Shown one piece after another: positions 7,856 through 17,700 of a stretch of 34,647 nt of DNA. Location of the stretch: the NCBI GenBank assembly GCA_023954745.1, contig JAGSHC010000040.1, positions 1 through 34,647 on the forward strand, read 5' to 3'. The notes under the pieces are model-generated. The model was not told the DNA's origin and ran no database searches. It was given only the letters and a program-made list of their open reading frames with translations. Position 1 is the first letter of the stretch. Every line of letters begins with the position of its first letter. This stretch comes from Deltaproteobacteria bacterium. Lineage in GTDB: Bacteria > Myxococcota_A > UBA796 > UBA9615. Position numbers and translations under genes: made by a program.

Positions 7856-8431
7856 ATGCGACGAACCGAACAGCCTCGCTTCCTCATCATCATCTCGTTG
7901 TTCGCCGCGACCCTCGCGGGCTGCGCCGTCTCCGGGAGCGATGATGACGACAGCAGCGAAGAGACCGTCAGCTGCGCCTTTGAGGGATGGGACGGCCCCT
8001 ACGATGAAGGGCCACCCGCGATCGAGCTCAGCGACGGGAGCGGCTTCACCTACCAGGACCACACCTCGGAGGAGTACCCGAAGGACATCCTCGGCGTGTA
8101 CGTCGTCTACGCCGGCGGCGCGAGCTCCGACCCGCACACGTTCACGTTCGAGGAGATCAACTACGCCGACGCACACACGATCGTCTCCATGAGCCTCGGC
8201 TGCCCCGAGAACGGCTCCTGCGACCAGGAGTTCTTCGCGGCGTCGGGCTCACTCGAGGTCACCGAGAACGAGAACGGCCCCGCCGCGGGTCGATTCGTAG
8301 CGACGATGCGCGACATCTACGCACCCCAGGTCACGTACGACAACGAGGGCAACAGCACGGTCGTTCCGGACGGCGACTGCTGGTTCATCGAGGAGCACAC
8401 GATCGACGTGGAGACAGTCAGCCCCTTCTGA
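7856..8431 (+). CDS. Asp-rich-tether lipoprotein, function unknown
   Basis: A 191-residue lipoprotein with a hydrophobic signal (FLIIISLFAATLAGC) and an LAGC lipobox, followed by the acidic tether AVSGSDDDDSSEE. The body has three further cysteine pairs or singles (SCAFEGW, LGCPENGSCDQEF, DGDCWF), which suggests an extracytoplasmic disulfide-bonded domain. No known domain is recognisable. It is convergent with the multicopper oxidase gene that ends 62 bases on. Together with 7062-7601 it forms a divergent pair with the same tether style but no obvious sequence similarity in the body. Confidence 0.75.
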   Translation: MRRTEQPRFLIIISLFAATLAGCAVSGSDDDDSSEETVSCAFEGWDGPYDEGPPAIELSDGSGFTYQDHTSEEYPKDILGVYVVYAGGASSDPHTFTFEEINYADAHTIVSMSLGCPENGSCDQEFFAASGSLEVTENENGPAAGRFVATMRDIYAPQVTYDNEGNSTVVPDGDCWFIEEHTIDVETVSPF

Positions 8432-8493
8432 CCCTCGGGGTCGCGGATAGGTTCCACACCGACGCCATGGGACGCAGAGCCGATAAGCACTCG

Positions 8494-9912
8494 CTAGTCG
8501 CGCACCGTCACCATGGCCATCATCCCGGCCTCGGCGTGCTCGAGGATGTGGCAGTGCACCATCCAGTCGCCCGGGTTCTCGAAGGACGCCGCGATGCGCA
8601 CGGTCTCGAAGCCCCGGACGAGGACGGTGTCCCGGAGGCCCGGCTGCTCGACCGGATCCCCGTCGATCCCGAGCACCGAGAACCACTGCCCGTGCAGGTG
8701 GAACGGGTGCTCCATGCCGAGGTCGTTCGTGATGTCGATGACCTGGATCTCGTCCCGGTCCACGGTCCAGTCGTCGTAGTCGGGCCAGGAGCGGCCGTTC
8801 ATCGTGAAGACGATGTCGCCATTGTCGTTGTACCCGCTGAACTCCACGACCTGGTTCACCGTGTCGTCCATCGTTCGGTCCGGCACCCGCATCGTGGGGT
8901 CTGCCGTGTGCCCGGCGGCCCCGATCGGCGTCAGCTCTCCCCCGGGGGGACGCACTCGGACTCCTTGGATGGCGTCGTCGGTGACACCACCGTTGCCATC
9001 GGAGACGAGGACCACGAAGTTCATCTCGCCCTGGGTCTCGCCGTCCGCCAGCCGGACCTCGAGCTCGGCCCGCGCCCCCACCGGGAGCTCCAGCTCGTCG
9101 ATGGTCCGCACCCACGCCTGAGGCCACAGACCTGCGTCCGCACCAATCTCCCGCACCTCGAGACCTCGGAACTCGAGCTGGAGGGTGCGCGCGTTGGCGG
9201 TGTTCACGAGGCGCCAGCGCTCCACAGACCCCGGGACCATGTCGACGCGGGGGGCGTCGCTGCTCCCGTTCACGAGCAGCACGTTGCCGGCGCGCCCGTG
9301 CATGATGTCCATCCCCGCCGTGGCGTGGTCCGCGATGGAGCCGTCGGAGTCCAGACGGACGTCGTCGAGGACGAACATGCGATCTGCGTCCACCTCGGGG
9401 CGCATCTCCGGCGCCTCATGGACGACGAAGGCACCGTAGAGGCCCGCCTCGACTTGCACGTTCGACCGGACGTGGGGGTGGTACCAGAAGGTGCCCGCCT
9501 CCGGTGGCGTGAACTCGTAGGTGAAGGTCTCTCCCGGCTGAATGGCCACGAGGCTGCCCATCACCACGCCGTCCATCTCCGCGGCGATCCTCAGTCCGTG
9601 CCAGTGCACGGTGGTCGGCTCGTCGAGCTGGTTGGTCACGTGGACCTTGACCCGATCTCCCACGTTCGCCTGGAGGAGCGGCCCGGGGCTGAGCTTGTTG
9701 AACGTCCACATCCGCGTGGACTGCCCCTCGAGGAGCTCCAGATCCTCCTTCTCCATCTGCATCTCGTACTCGACGACGCCGTCGGTCGGATCGAGGTCCT
9801 CGAGAGGGACGAGCCCTTCGACGGTGGGGAACCCTGCCGGAGCCTCGGGAGTTGGCTCCGAGGGGCAGGCGGTCAGCAGGGGAAGGAGGAGCAGTGGGAG
9901 GAAGCGTCGCAT
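8494..9912 (-). CDS. Multicopper oxidase (laccase-like), lipid-anchored
   Basis: A 472-residue three-cupredoxin-domain multicopper oxidase. All copper sites are visible: HWHG (103-106), WYHPH (143-147), HPFHLHG (402-408) and HCHILEHAEAGM, with the type 1 ligands Cys454 and His459 and Met464 as axial ligand. Such enzymes oxidise phenols or metal ions such as Cu(I) or Mn(II) and reduce O2 to water. The leader ends in a lipobox LLTAC (Cys16), so it should be anchored by lipid on the outer side of a membrane, unlike the usual soluble Tat-exported laccases. AAGGA precedes ATG 9912. A copper-exporting ATPase is present 16 kb away, but there is no direct linkage. The Met axial ligand fits a moderate-potential enzyme such as CotA or CueO. 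Confidence 0.93.
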   Translation of the reverse strand: MRRFLPLLLLPLLTACPSEPTPEAPAGFPTVEGLVPLEDLDPTDGVVEYEMQMEKEDLELLEGQSTRMWTFNKLSPGPLLQANVGDRVKVHVTNQLDEPTTVHWHGLRIAAEMDGVVMGSLVAIQPGETFTYEFTPPEAGTFWYHPHVRSNVQVEAGLYGAFVVHEAPEMRPEVDADRMFVLDDVRLDSDGSIADHATAGMDIMHGRAGNVLLVNGSSDAPRVDMVPGSVERWRLVNTANARTLQLEFRGLEVREIGADAGLWPQAWVRTIDELELPVGARAELEVRLADGETQGEMNFVVLVSDGNGGVTDDAIQGVRVRPPGGELTPIGAAGHTADPTMRVPDRTMDDTVNQVVEFSGYNDNGDIVFTMNGRSWPDYDDWTVDRDEIQVIDITNDLGMEHPFHLHGQWFSVLGIDGDPVEQPGLRDTVLVRGFETVRIAASFENPGDWMVHCHILEHAEAGMMAMVTVRD

Positions 9913-9942
9913 CGTGTTCCTTCTATTCGGCGTCGGGTATGG

Positions 9943-10151
9943 AGCAGGAACTCGTCCTTCTCTGCATCGACGAGCCAGAGGTTGCCGGCCGCGTCGAACT
10001 CGATCCCAATCAGCGAGCCGTCATCGAGGTAGTCAATCAGGTTGCCGTCCATGGCGAAAGCCCCGATCCGGCCTGTGCGGTTGTCGTTCGTGAAGATCAT
10101 GTCGTCGTGGAGCGCCAGGCCCGAGGAGCTACCCATCTCGCCGATGCTCTG
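9943..10151 (-). pseudogene. Remnant of a beta-propeller (NHL/SMP-30-like) protein
   Basis: Reading leftward on the minus strand, the frame gives SIGEMGSSSGLALHDDMIF, then TNDNRTGRIGAFAMDGNLID and LIGIEFDAAGNLWLVDAEKD. This is the blade pattern of NHL or SMP-30-like propellers (GxAxD, then DxxGNLWLVD). Only about 70 residues survive. The upstream part is replaced by the oppositely oriented MopE-like gene that starts at 10198, and the downstream frame loses its pattern before a stop at 9873, inside the multicopper oxidase start region. A local ATG at 10136 exists but would give a fragment of less than two blades. The best reading is a gene cut off by rearrangement. Confidence 0.55.
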
Positions 10152-10197
10152 CGGATGACATCGTCCGCCTGCCCGCGGGTATCCTGGAAGTAGACCC

Positions 10198-13100
10198 GTG
10201 CGCACTCTCCCCCTCGTCCTGCTCGCCCTGCCCCTGTCCTGGCTCCCCGCCTGCGGCGACGGGAACTTCACGTCCTCGAACCGCGCCCCGGCAGTGCGCT
10301 TCATCGCCCCGACCGACGGCGCTCCGGCGCCTCTCGGCGAGAGTCTCTCCGTCTGTGCCCTCGTCGACGACCCCGACTCCGCCCAGGACCTCGCCGACCT
10401 CCAGATCGTGCTGACCTCGGACCGGGACGGCGTCCTCTGGTCGTCCGACTCCGGCCCCGGCGCGCTCGACGTGCCCTGCGGGTCCGAGGGCAACGTCTCC
10501 ATCACCGTGGACGCCCTCACCGAAGGCCCCCACGTCCTCCAGCTGCTCGCCTTCGACCCACTGGGGGCCTCGGCCACCGACCAGATCAGCGTCCCCCTCG
10601 TGGGCCCCGACAACGACGTCCCCACCTGCACCTTCCTGTCGCCGGAGCCCGGCACGGAGGTCCCCGACGACGAGGCGGTCAGCGTCTCGGCCCAGGTCAG
10701 CGACGACCTCGACGACCCCCGCGACCTCGTCCTCACCTGGTCCTCCAGCGTGGACGGCCCGCTCGAGGAGGGCAGCGCCGACGCCACCGGCCTCGCCTCC
10801 GAGTCCTTCGAGGACCTCACCCCCGGGGAGCACTACCTCGTCCTCACCGCCGTCGACTCCCGCTCCGGCGCGGGCGCCTGCGGTGTCGCGGTCACCGTGC
10901 TCGAGTGCGTCGACGCGGACGGCGACGGGGTCGAGAACTGCGACGGCGACTGCGACGACGACGAGGAGACCGTCTATCCCGGCGCCCCCGAGGTCGCCGA
11001 CGGCCTCGACAACGACTGCAACGGCGACATCGACGACGGCACCGTCCTCACCGACGACGACGGCGACGGCTTCGCCGAGTTTCAAGGCGACTGCGACGAC
11101 GGCGACGTCACGGTCTACCCCGGCGCCCCGGAGGACGGCGGCTTCGGCACCGACGACCCCAACGCCGTCGACGACAACTGCAACGGCACCGTGGACGAGG
11201 GCACGACGGGCTACGACGACGACGGCGACGGCTACTGCGAGGGCACCGCCCCCCTGGGGTGCACCGATGGGTCTACGCCGGGCGACTGCGTCGATGCGGA
11301 CGCGACCATCGCCCCGGGCGTGATCGAGCTCGTGTGCGACGGCATCGACGACGACTGCGACGGCCTCGCCGACGACGCGCCGGACGACGACGCAGACGGC
11401 TTCGACCTGTGCGACCCCGCGGAGCCCGGCGACACCGACGGCCTCGCCATCGACTGCCTCGACGGCAACGCCACCGTGAACCCCGGGGCCACCGAGGTGG
11501 TCTGCGACGGCGTCGATCAGGACTGCGACGGCTCGGCGGACGAAGCGCCCGACGGGGACGCGGACGGCTACGACGCCTGCCCCTCTGCCGCCGCCGGCGA
11601 CTCCGACGGCCTCCCCGAGGACTGCGACGACTCCGACCCCGCCATCGCGCCCGGCACCCCCGAGCTGCCCGACGGCGTCGACCAGGACTGCGATGGAGTC
11701 GTCGACGAAGGCACCACCGCCTACGACGACGACGGGGACGGCTTCTGCGAGGCCGCCTGCACGGACGGCTCCACCCCCGGGGACTGCGACGACGGCACCC
11801 CGGTCGTCTACCCCGGCGCCCCCGAGCTCACCGACGGACTCGACAACGACTGCGACGGCGACGTGGACGACGGCACCGCCCTCTTCGACGACGACGGCGA
11901 CGGGTTCTCCGAGGCCCAGCTCGACTGCGACGACGCCGACCCCACCGTCTACCCGGGCGCCATTGAGCTCCCTGACGGGCTGGACAACGACTGTGACGGC
12001 ATTGTGGACGAGGGCACCGCCGCGTTCGATGACGACCTCGACGGCTTCAGCGAAAACGCCGGGGACTGCGACGACGCCGACGCCTCCGTCTTCCCCGGCG
12101 CCGTCGAGGGCATCTGCGACGGCGTCGACCAGAACTGCTCCCCCGGCGACGAGGCCCCGGACGCCGACACGGACGGATACGACGCCTGCGCGCCCACGGA
12201 CCCCGGCGACGGGGACGGCCTCGCCATCGACTGCGACGACGGAGCGGCCTCCATCTCGCCCGGCGCGACCGAGGTGGTGTGCGACGGGGTCGACCAGGAC
12301 TGCGACGGGTTCGGCGACGACGCCCCGGACGTGGACAACGACGGGGTGGACGTCTGCGCGCCGTCCGCCGCGGGGGACGTGGACGGACTGCCCGCCGACT
12401 GCGACGACGCCGACCCCGCCAACGCCCCCGGCAACCCCGAGGTCATCGACTCCGCCGACAATGACTGCGACGGCTTGATCGACGAGGGAACCACCGCCGC
12501 GGACGACGACGGGGATGGGTACTGCGAGGTGGGCTGCACCGACGGCTCGGTCGCCGGCGACTGCGACGACACCAACCCCACCGTCTACCCCGGCGCCCCC
12601 GAGATCATCGACGGGCTGGACAACGACTGCGACAACGACGTGGACGACGGGACCGCGGTGTTCGACGACGACGGCGACGGGCTCTCCGAAGCCGCCGGCG
12701 ACTGCAACGACGCCGTGCCCACCACCTTCCCTGGCGCACCGGAGGACGGCGGCGCGGGCACCAACCTCGGCGACGGAGTGGACAACGACTGCGACGGCTT
12801 CGTGGACGAGGGCACGCTCAGCGTGGACGACGACGGCGACGGGTACTGCGAGGCGTCGTGCACGGACGGGACCACCGCCGGCGACTGCGACGACGCCGAC
12901 TTCCTGGCGAACCCCGGGGTCGACGAGCTGTGCTCCGACGGAGTGGACAACGACTGCGACGGCCTCGTGGACGTGCCCGACAACGACGGCGACAGCTTCG
13001 TCGACGCCCTCTGCGGCGGCAACGACTGCGACGACGGCGACGCGCTGGTCTACCCCGGCGCCACGGAGATCTTCGACACCGCCGACAACGACTGCGACGG

Positions 13101-13626
13101 GGACTACGACGAGTTCTTCATCAGCCCCGGGATGCTGGTCATCAGCGAGATCATGAAGAACCCCGACGCCGTCACGGACAGCGCGGGCGAGTACTTCGAG
13201 GTCTACAACCCCGGGCCGGCGGCCATCAACATGAACGGCTGGGACGTCTACGACGATGGGGGGAACGCGTTCGTCGTCACGTCCGACGTCATCGTGGGAC
13301 CCGGCGACTACGTGGCCCTCGGGACCTTCGACGACTTCTCGGGCAACGGCGGCTACCTGCCCGCCTTCCAGTACGGCTACTCCGCGGTGGGCGGCATGCA
13401 GCTGGGCAACGGCACCGACGAGGTCGTGCTCGATCACATGGGCGTCGAGATTGACCGGGTGGACTACAACGACGGCGCCTTCCCCGACCCCACCGGCCGC
13501 AGCCTCGAGCTCGGCGCGTCCAGTCTCACGGCGACCGCGAACGACGTGGGCAGCAACTGGTGCGCGGCCACGACGCCCATGCCGGGTGGGGACGACGGCA
13601 CCCCCGGGGCGCCCAACGGCTGCTGA
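10198..13626 (+). CDS. Large MopE-like Asp/Cys repeat lipoprotein with C-terminal lamin-tail domain
   Basis: A 1142-residue lipoprotein starting at GTG 10198, with signal and lipobox (LSWLPAC). Residues about 30-235 look like two Ig-like domains. Residues about 240-975 hold 14 repeats of the MopE-type putative metal-binding motif (GDCDDxDxxVYPGAPE, then DGxDNDCDGxxDEGT and often DDDGDG). They come in recurring subtypes, and the order of repeats 3-7 is echoed by 8-12. The C-terminal 165 residues form a lamin-tail domain (VISEIMKNP, GEYFEVYNP, INMNGWDVYD, GTPGAPNGC). MopE of Methylococcus binds copper, but repeats like these are widespread in Myxococcota surface proteins and more likely bind calcium or support disulfide-linked stalks. 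The role is probably surface adhesion or scaffold. It is monocistronic. Confidence 0.88.
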   Translation: MRTLPLVLLALPLSWLPACGDGNFTSSNRAPAVRFIAPTDGAPAPLGESLSVCALVDDPDSAQDLADLQIVLTSDRDGVLWSSDSGPGALDVPCGSEGNVSITVDALTEGPHVLQLLAFDPLGASATDQISVPLVGPDNDVPTCTFLSPEPGTEVPDDEAVSVSAQVSDDLDDPRDLVLTWSSSVDGPLEEGSADATGLASESFEDLTPGEHYLVLTAVDSRSGAGACGVAVTVLECVDADGDGVENCDGDCDDDEETVYPGAPEVADGLDNDCNGDIDDGTVLTDDDGDGFAEFQGDCDDGDVTVYPGAPEDGGFGTDDPNAVDDNCNGTVDEGTTGYDDDGDGYCEGTAPLGCTDGSTPGDCVDADATIAPGVIELVCDGIDDDCDGLADDAPDDDADGFDLCDPAEPGDTDGLAIDCLDGNATVNPGATEVVCDGVDQDCDGSADEAPDGDADGYDACPSAAAGDSDGLPEDCDDSDPAIAPGTPELPDGVDQDCDGVVDEGTTAYDDDGDGFCEAACTDGSTPGDCDDGTPVVYPGAPELTDGLDNDCDGDVDDGTALFDDDGDGFSEAQLDCDDADPTVYPGAIELPDGLDNDCDGIVDEGTAAFDDDLDGFSENAGDCDDADASVFPGAVEGICDGVDQNCSPGDEAPDADTDGYDACAPTDPGDGDGLAIDCDDGAASISPGATEVVCDGVDQDCDGFGDDAPDVDNDGVDVCAPSAAGDVDGLPADCDDADPANAPGNPEVIDSADNDCDGLIDEGTTAADDDGDGYCEVGCTDGSVAGDCDDTNPTVYPGAPEIIDGLDNDCDNDVDDGTAVFDDDGDGLSEAAGDCNDAVPTTFPGAPEDGGAGTNLGDGVDNDCDGFVDEGTLSVDDDGDGYCEASCTDGTTAGDCDDADFLANPGVDELCSDGVDNDCDGLVDVPDNDGDSFVDALCGGNDCDDGDALVYPGATEIFDTADNDCDGDYDEFFISPGMLVISEIMKNPDAVTDSAGEYFEVYNPGPAAINMNGWDVYDDGGNAFVVTSDVIVGPGDYVALGTFDDFSGNGGYLPAFQYGYSAVGGMQLGNGTDEVVLDHMGVEIDRVDYNDGAFPDPTGRSLELGASSLTATANDVGSNWCAATTPMPGGDDGTPGAPNGC

Positions 13627-13684
13627 GTCACATCCTGTCGCAACCGCCTGACGAGTCCCGCGGCCCGGCCTGCCGGGAAGCGGG

Positions 13685-13876
13685 CGGCTGGGCCCCGACC
13701 CGGCGGATGGTCGAGCCAAGCGGGTCGACTACACCGAACGCGGCCGGGCCCTCGTCGCCCGCGCAGTGACGCACATCCGCGATGTGGAAGCAGAGTGGCG
13801 CGCCCAGCTCGGAGAGAGAGCATACGACCAGCTCCGTGCCGGGCTCGAGGCGCTGGCGGGGGCGTCGATCGACGAC
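13685..13876 (+). pseudogene. C-terminal remnant of a MarR-type winged-helix regulator
   Basis: The plus frame gives GPDPADGRAKRVDYTERGRA, followed by LVARAVTHIRDVEAEWRAQL and YDQLRAGLEAL. This is the wing (DPxDGRAKxVxxTExGR) and the dimerisation helix of MarR-family regulators. The helix-turn-helix and everything before it are missing; upstream of 13685 the frame loses the pattern within a few codons of the MopE-like stop. No start codon precedes the remnant in a sensible place (the first is GTG 13766, inside the helix). The frame has lost its own stop and runs on into the SOUL gene. Confidence 0.6.
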
Positions 13877-13950
13877 TCTCGAGGCGAAACCGCCCCGCGC
13901 GCCGGGCCCCCACCAAAAAGGTCAAAACGCCCGGAGTTCGCCACCAAAAT

Positions 13951-13974
13951 CGCCCATTACGCCCATTACGCCCA
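13951..13974 (+). repeat. Short tandem repeat, 9-base unit
   Basis: The unit CGCCCATTA occurs twice and is followed by a third partial copy, CGCCCA (13951-13974), in the locally AT-richer stretch 35 bases ahead of the SOUL gene start. It may overlap a promoter or operator; nothing stronger can be said. Confidence 0.5.
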
Positions 13975-14008
13975 GGCGTGGCCTAGAGTCGAGACCCAGG
14001 AGGTCCTC

Positions 14009-14617
14009 TTGACTCATCGCCGAACTCTCACCTTGCTCGCCTTTCTCCTCCTCCTCGCCGCTGGGACAGCCATGGCCTCGTATGACGAACCTGCGTACAC
14101 CGTCGTAGACCTCCGACCCGGCTACGAAGTCCGCCAGTACGCTCCCCACATCGTCGCCGAAGTGACGACCCGCGGGAGCTACAAGGCGTCGTCCTCGGCT
14201 GCCTTCCGCTTGCTGGCCAACTACATCTTCGGCGGGAATCAGGCCCCGGACGGGGCGGGCTCGAAGAGGATGAACATGACCGTGCCGGTCACCGGCACTC
14301 CGCAGGACGCTGACCAGAACGAGTACGTCTGGACCTTCTACATGGAGCCCAGCTACACGCTCGACGCGCTTCCGACCCCGAACGATGGTCGGGTCCGCCT
14401 CGTCGAGGTTCCGGCACGCCTGGTCGCAGTCAAGCGGTACTCCGGGCGTACGAGCGAGGCCAATTACCACGCCGCGCGCGACTCCCTGCGCATGGACCTG
14501 GCCAATGACGGCGTGGAGACCATCGGCGTCACCACGAACGCCGTCTACAACGGGCCGTGGACGCTGCCGGCGCTCCGGCGGAACGAGGTCTTGCAGCCGG
14601 TCTCGTCGACTCGGTGA
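14009..14617 (+). CDS. SOUL family heme-binding-like protein, secreted
   Basis: The SOUL/HBP fold is shown by YTVVDLRPGYEVRQYAPHIV, AAFRLLANYIFGGN, MNMTVPVTG and the tail TNAVYNGPWTLPALRRNEV. These proteins are about 200 residues and bind heme or related tetrapyrroles or hydrophobic ligands. I choose TTG 14009 (202 residues) because AGGAGG (13998-14003) sits just ahead of it and it yields a proper Sec signal (THRRTL, then LLAFLLLLAAGTAMA). The same frame is open upstream to GTG 13766, but that part is the MarR remnant and not a natural N-terminus. The product should be periplasmic. It is convergent with the kinase gene that ends at 14725. Confidence 0.85.
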   Translation: MTHRRTLTLLAFLLLLAAGTAMASYDEPAYTVVDLRPGYEVRQYAPHIVAEVTTRGSYKASSSAAFRLLANYIFGGNQAPDGAGSKRMNMTVPVTGTPQDADQNEYVWTFYMEPSYTLDALPTPNDGRVRLVEVPARLVAVKRYSGRTSEANYHAARDSLRMDLANDGVETIGVTTNAVYNGPWTLPALRRNEVLQPVSSTR

Positions 14618-14724
14618 GTCCCGGGGGCTCTCGAGGGGCTATCCGCCGGACTGCTCCAACGACGCGCGCACCGCGGCGTGGCGCGCGCGCCTCCAGGCAG
14701 CGCTCCGCCCAAGGAATCCGCATC

Positions 14725-17700
14725 TCAGCGCATGTGGAGAAGCTCCTCCAGATGCTCCGCCGTCGGGCGCGTCGGCACCAGCTGCTCTGCCCGCTCGATG
14801 ACCGCTTCGTCAGTCGCCTCGACCACGACCAGCACCGTCCCCTCCCCCGCGACGACCTTCGTCCCGTCCGGGCTCCAGGTCAGGGAGTTGGTCCCTTCGG
14901 TCAAGGAGACTGAGGTCCGGAGACCTTCCTCCCAGTCCCACATCACCAGCGTCCGGTCTCGCCCAACGGTCGCCACGCGCCGCCCCGTCGGGTGGAACTC
15001 GGCGTCCATCACCCGCCCCGTGTGCGCCGTGTGCTCCGCCAGCTTGGTCCCGTCCCGCCCGGACACCCGGACGACAGTGTCCATCGAGGACGTAAACAGG
15101 ACGTCTCCCTCTGGCGACCAGAGGAGGTGGGTGATCTCATCTCCATGGGGAGCCGTGCGGCCGCGGGGCTCGAGCGTCCGTGCGTCCCACAGCCGAGCGA
15201 AGGGCTCCCCCCCTGCCGTCGCGAGCAGCTCTCCCGTCGGATCGAAGCGAACCGCCCGGTCGCCGGAGTCGTGGGTGGAGGTCCCCAGCACTTCGCCGTC
15301 CCGGCTCCAGAGCCAGACGACGCCATTGCTCCCCACCGCAGCCAATCTCTGACCATCGGGGCTCCACTGGAGCGCGAGCGCCGAGAGGAAGACGGCGTCG
15401 CCCAGCGGACGCACAGAGTCCGCTGCGCGGTCCCAGACCATGATCCGCCCGTCATCCTTGTCCACGGCCGCGAGCGACTCCCCATCGGGGCTCCACGCGA
15501 ACACCCCATCGAGCGCCCCATCGTCGAGGAACGAGCGGAGCAGGAACCCTTCGCGGTCGAGGATCACGACGCCACGCTTCCCCACGAGCGTGACGTTCCT
15601 CCCTTTCGGCGACAGCCGGATCTTCGAACCCACCGCGAGCCGGTCGTCAGCGATCAGCTTCAGGAGTGCGAACCGTGGACTCCACAGGCCAACGGAGTTC
15701 CCTCCCTGAGTCACGTAGCCCTTGTCGTCCCCCACAATCGACAACAGGTCCGCCCGATGGACATGGCTTGCTCGATGCCCGTAGTCACCGTCCGGGTAGA
15801 GGAACAAGCGCCCATCGTCACCCGCGACTGCGATGGCGCCTCCGCCAGGCCGAGCCGCGAGCGCGCGGATGCCGCCGCCCGGCCCCGAGAACGCACGGGC
15901 TCCCCCAAGCCCGGCCTTGGCCTCGGGCCCGTCAGGGAGCGTGCCGATCACCACGATGTCGTCGTACTCGCCTCCCTGGAAGATCCACCGGCCATCCGCC
16001 GACCACACCGCGTAGCTTGCGTAGATGCCCGCCCGCAGGGTGACGTCGTCCTCGTCGAGTCGCACCACGGTCGTCGACGAGGTGTTCTCCCCCTGGACCA
16101 ACAACGCCCTGCCGTCAGCCCTCCAGTCGAGCCACCTCAGACTCGCCCCCTCCGCCTGCTCGAAGACCTTCGTGGGGGCCGCCTCGCCCCTACCAATCAG
16201 GTGGACCGAAGAGAAGTTGGCCAGGGCGAGCTGGGTCCGGTCGGGCGAGAGAGCGCAGGCCCGGACCTGACCCCACTCCGGTGGCGCCGCCACGCCGCCC
16301 CGCTCCAGGAGCAGCCCCGGGTCCCAAAACCGAACCGTCCCGTTGTTGTGCACGGTCACCCAGCCGCTCGGCAGGGCCCCCACCGCGAAGACGCCTGGCC
16401 GACTCGCGTCGGCGAACGGAACCCTCGCGAGGGTTGCTCCCTCGAGGTCGTACATGCCCACCACCCCATCCCAGGATCCGCTCAGCAAGCGAGCCCCGTC
16501 GTCGGAGAAGGCCAAGGAGCTGACCGACCCCTCGTGGGCGTCGATCTGCACGCGCAAGGCGCCTTCAGCGGAGAACAGTCGAATCGCTCCGTCGGAGTCG
16601 CCGATGGCCACAACGGTCCCATCGGGCGAGAACGCCGCGGCGGAGGCCTCCGCTGCCTCCACCGGAAACACGGCGAGGCTTCGACCGCCCGCGTCCCACA
16701 AGCGGGCGGTCGCGTCGCTCCCCCGGGTGAGGACGGTCCCACCGTCCTGAGACCAGATGACCCCCAGGACCGGCGCCGTGTGCCCCACTCCGACCGCGAT
16801 CTCGTCCTGGCCGTACACGGACGTGTACAGGGTGTCCCTCGCCAGGTCCGGTGCAACGAGCCAGGCTTCACGCGCCAGCTGGACCGCAAGATCGACTCGG
16901 TTCTTCCCCCGCCAAGCCTCCGCCGCGGCGAGCATCGTCTGGACCCGGGACGTCTCCGCTGAGGCGACCGCCCGCTGCTCGGCCTCCTCCGCGAGCGCTC
17001 GGGCGCCCTCCGCCCGCTGCCATTGGACCGTGGACCAGACGCTGACCAGGGCGAGCACGACGGCCGCGATGATCAGCGCGAGGCGTTGGCTCGTGCGGCG
17101 CCGTTGGGACGCGCGGCGGGACGCCTCGACAAAGATGAGCTCAACGGAGGTAAACGAAGGCTGGGAGCGGTCAATCCACCGCATGAGGTCGGCCAGGACG
17201 TCCCCTCGCCAAAGGAGGTCGGGGCTCCGGCTTCGCTGGTCCCACTCCTCCACGGCACGCCGCAGCGAGTGCTGCATGGTCTGGGACTCGACGTCCTCGG
17301 ACAGCCACCGCTGCAGCTGCCCCCAGTGGAGCACCAGCGACTCGTGGGCAAGCTCGACCATCGCTCCCCCACCTCCATCCGCTTCCCGCGTGGAGAGGAG
17401 GCGTGCGGCGAGCAGCTGGTCAATCAAGAGCGCGGAGCCCGCCCGGTCCGTCCCGAGGGACTCGAGATCCGACCGCAGACATGGCTCGCGGGCGCCCTCT
17501 GGCCCGACGAGGCGCAGAACGATGCGGCGAACCTCCATGCGAGCTTCCGCGTCGAGGGCCGCCACCACCTGATCGGCGTGGGTGGTCATCGCCCCCTCGA
17601 CCCCGCCGATCGCCCGGTAGGCCGCCCATGTCAGGGTGCGGCTCTCCTCATCCCTCCGCTCCCACAGCAGAGAACCAGCGAACTGGATGAGCGGCAAGGC

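Noticed and set aside
10129-13719. A 1196-codon open frame on the minus strand across the MopE-like gene
   Set aside because: It mirrors the GAC/GGC-rich repeats of the plus-strand gene and gives a monotonous Val/Ala/Gly/Asp product without domains. The plus strand has signal peptide, repeats and a lamin-tail domain.
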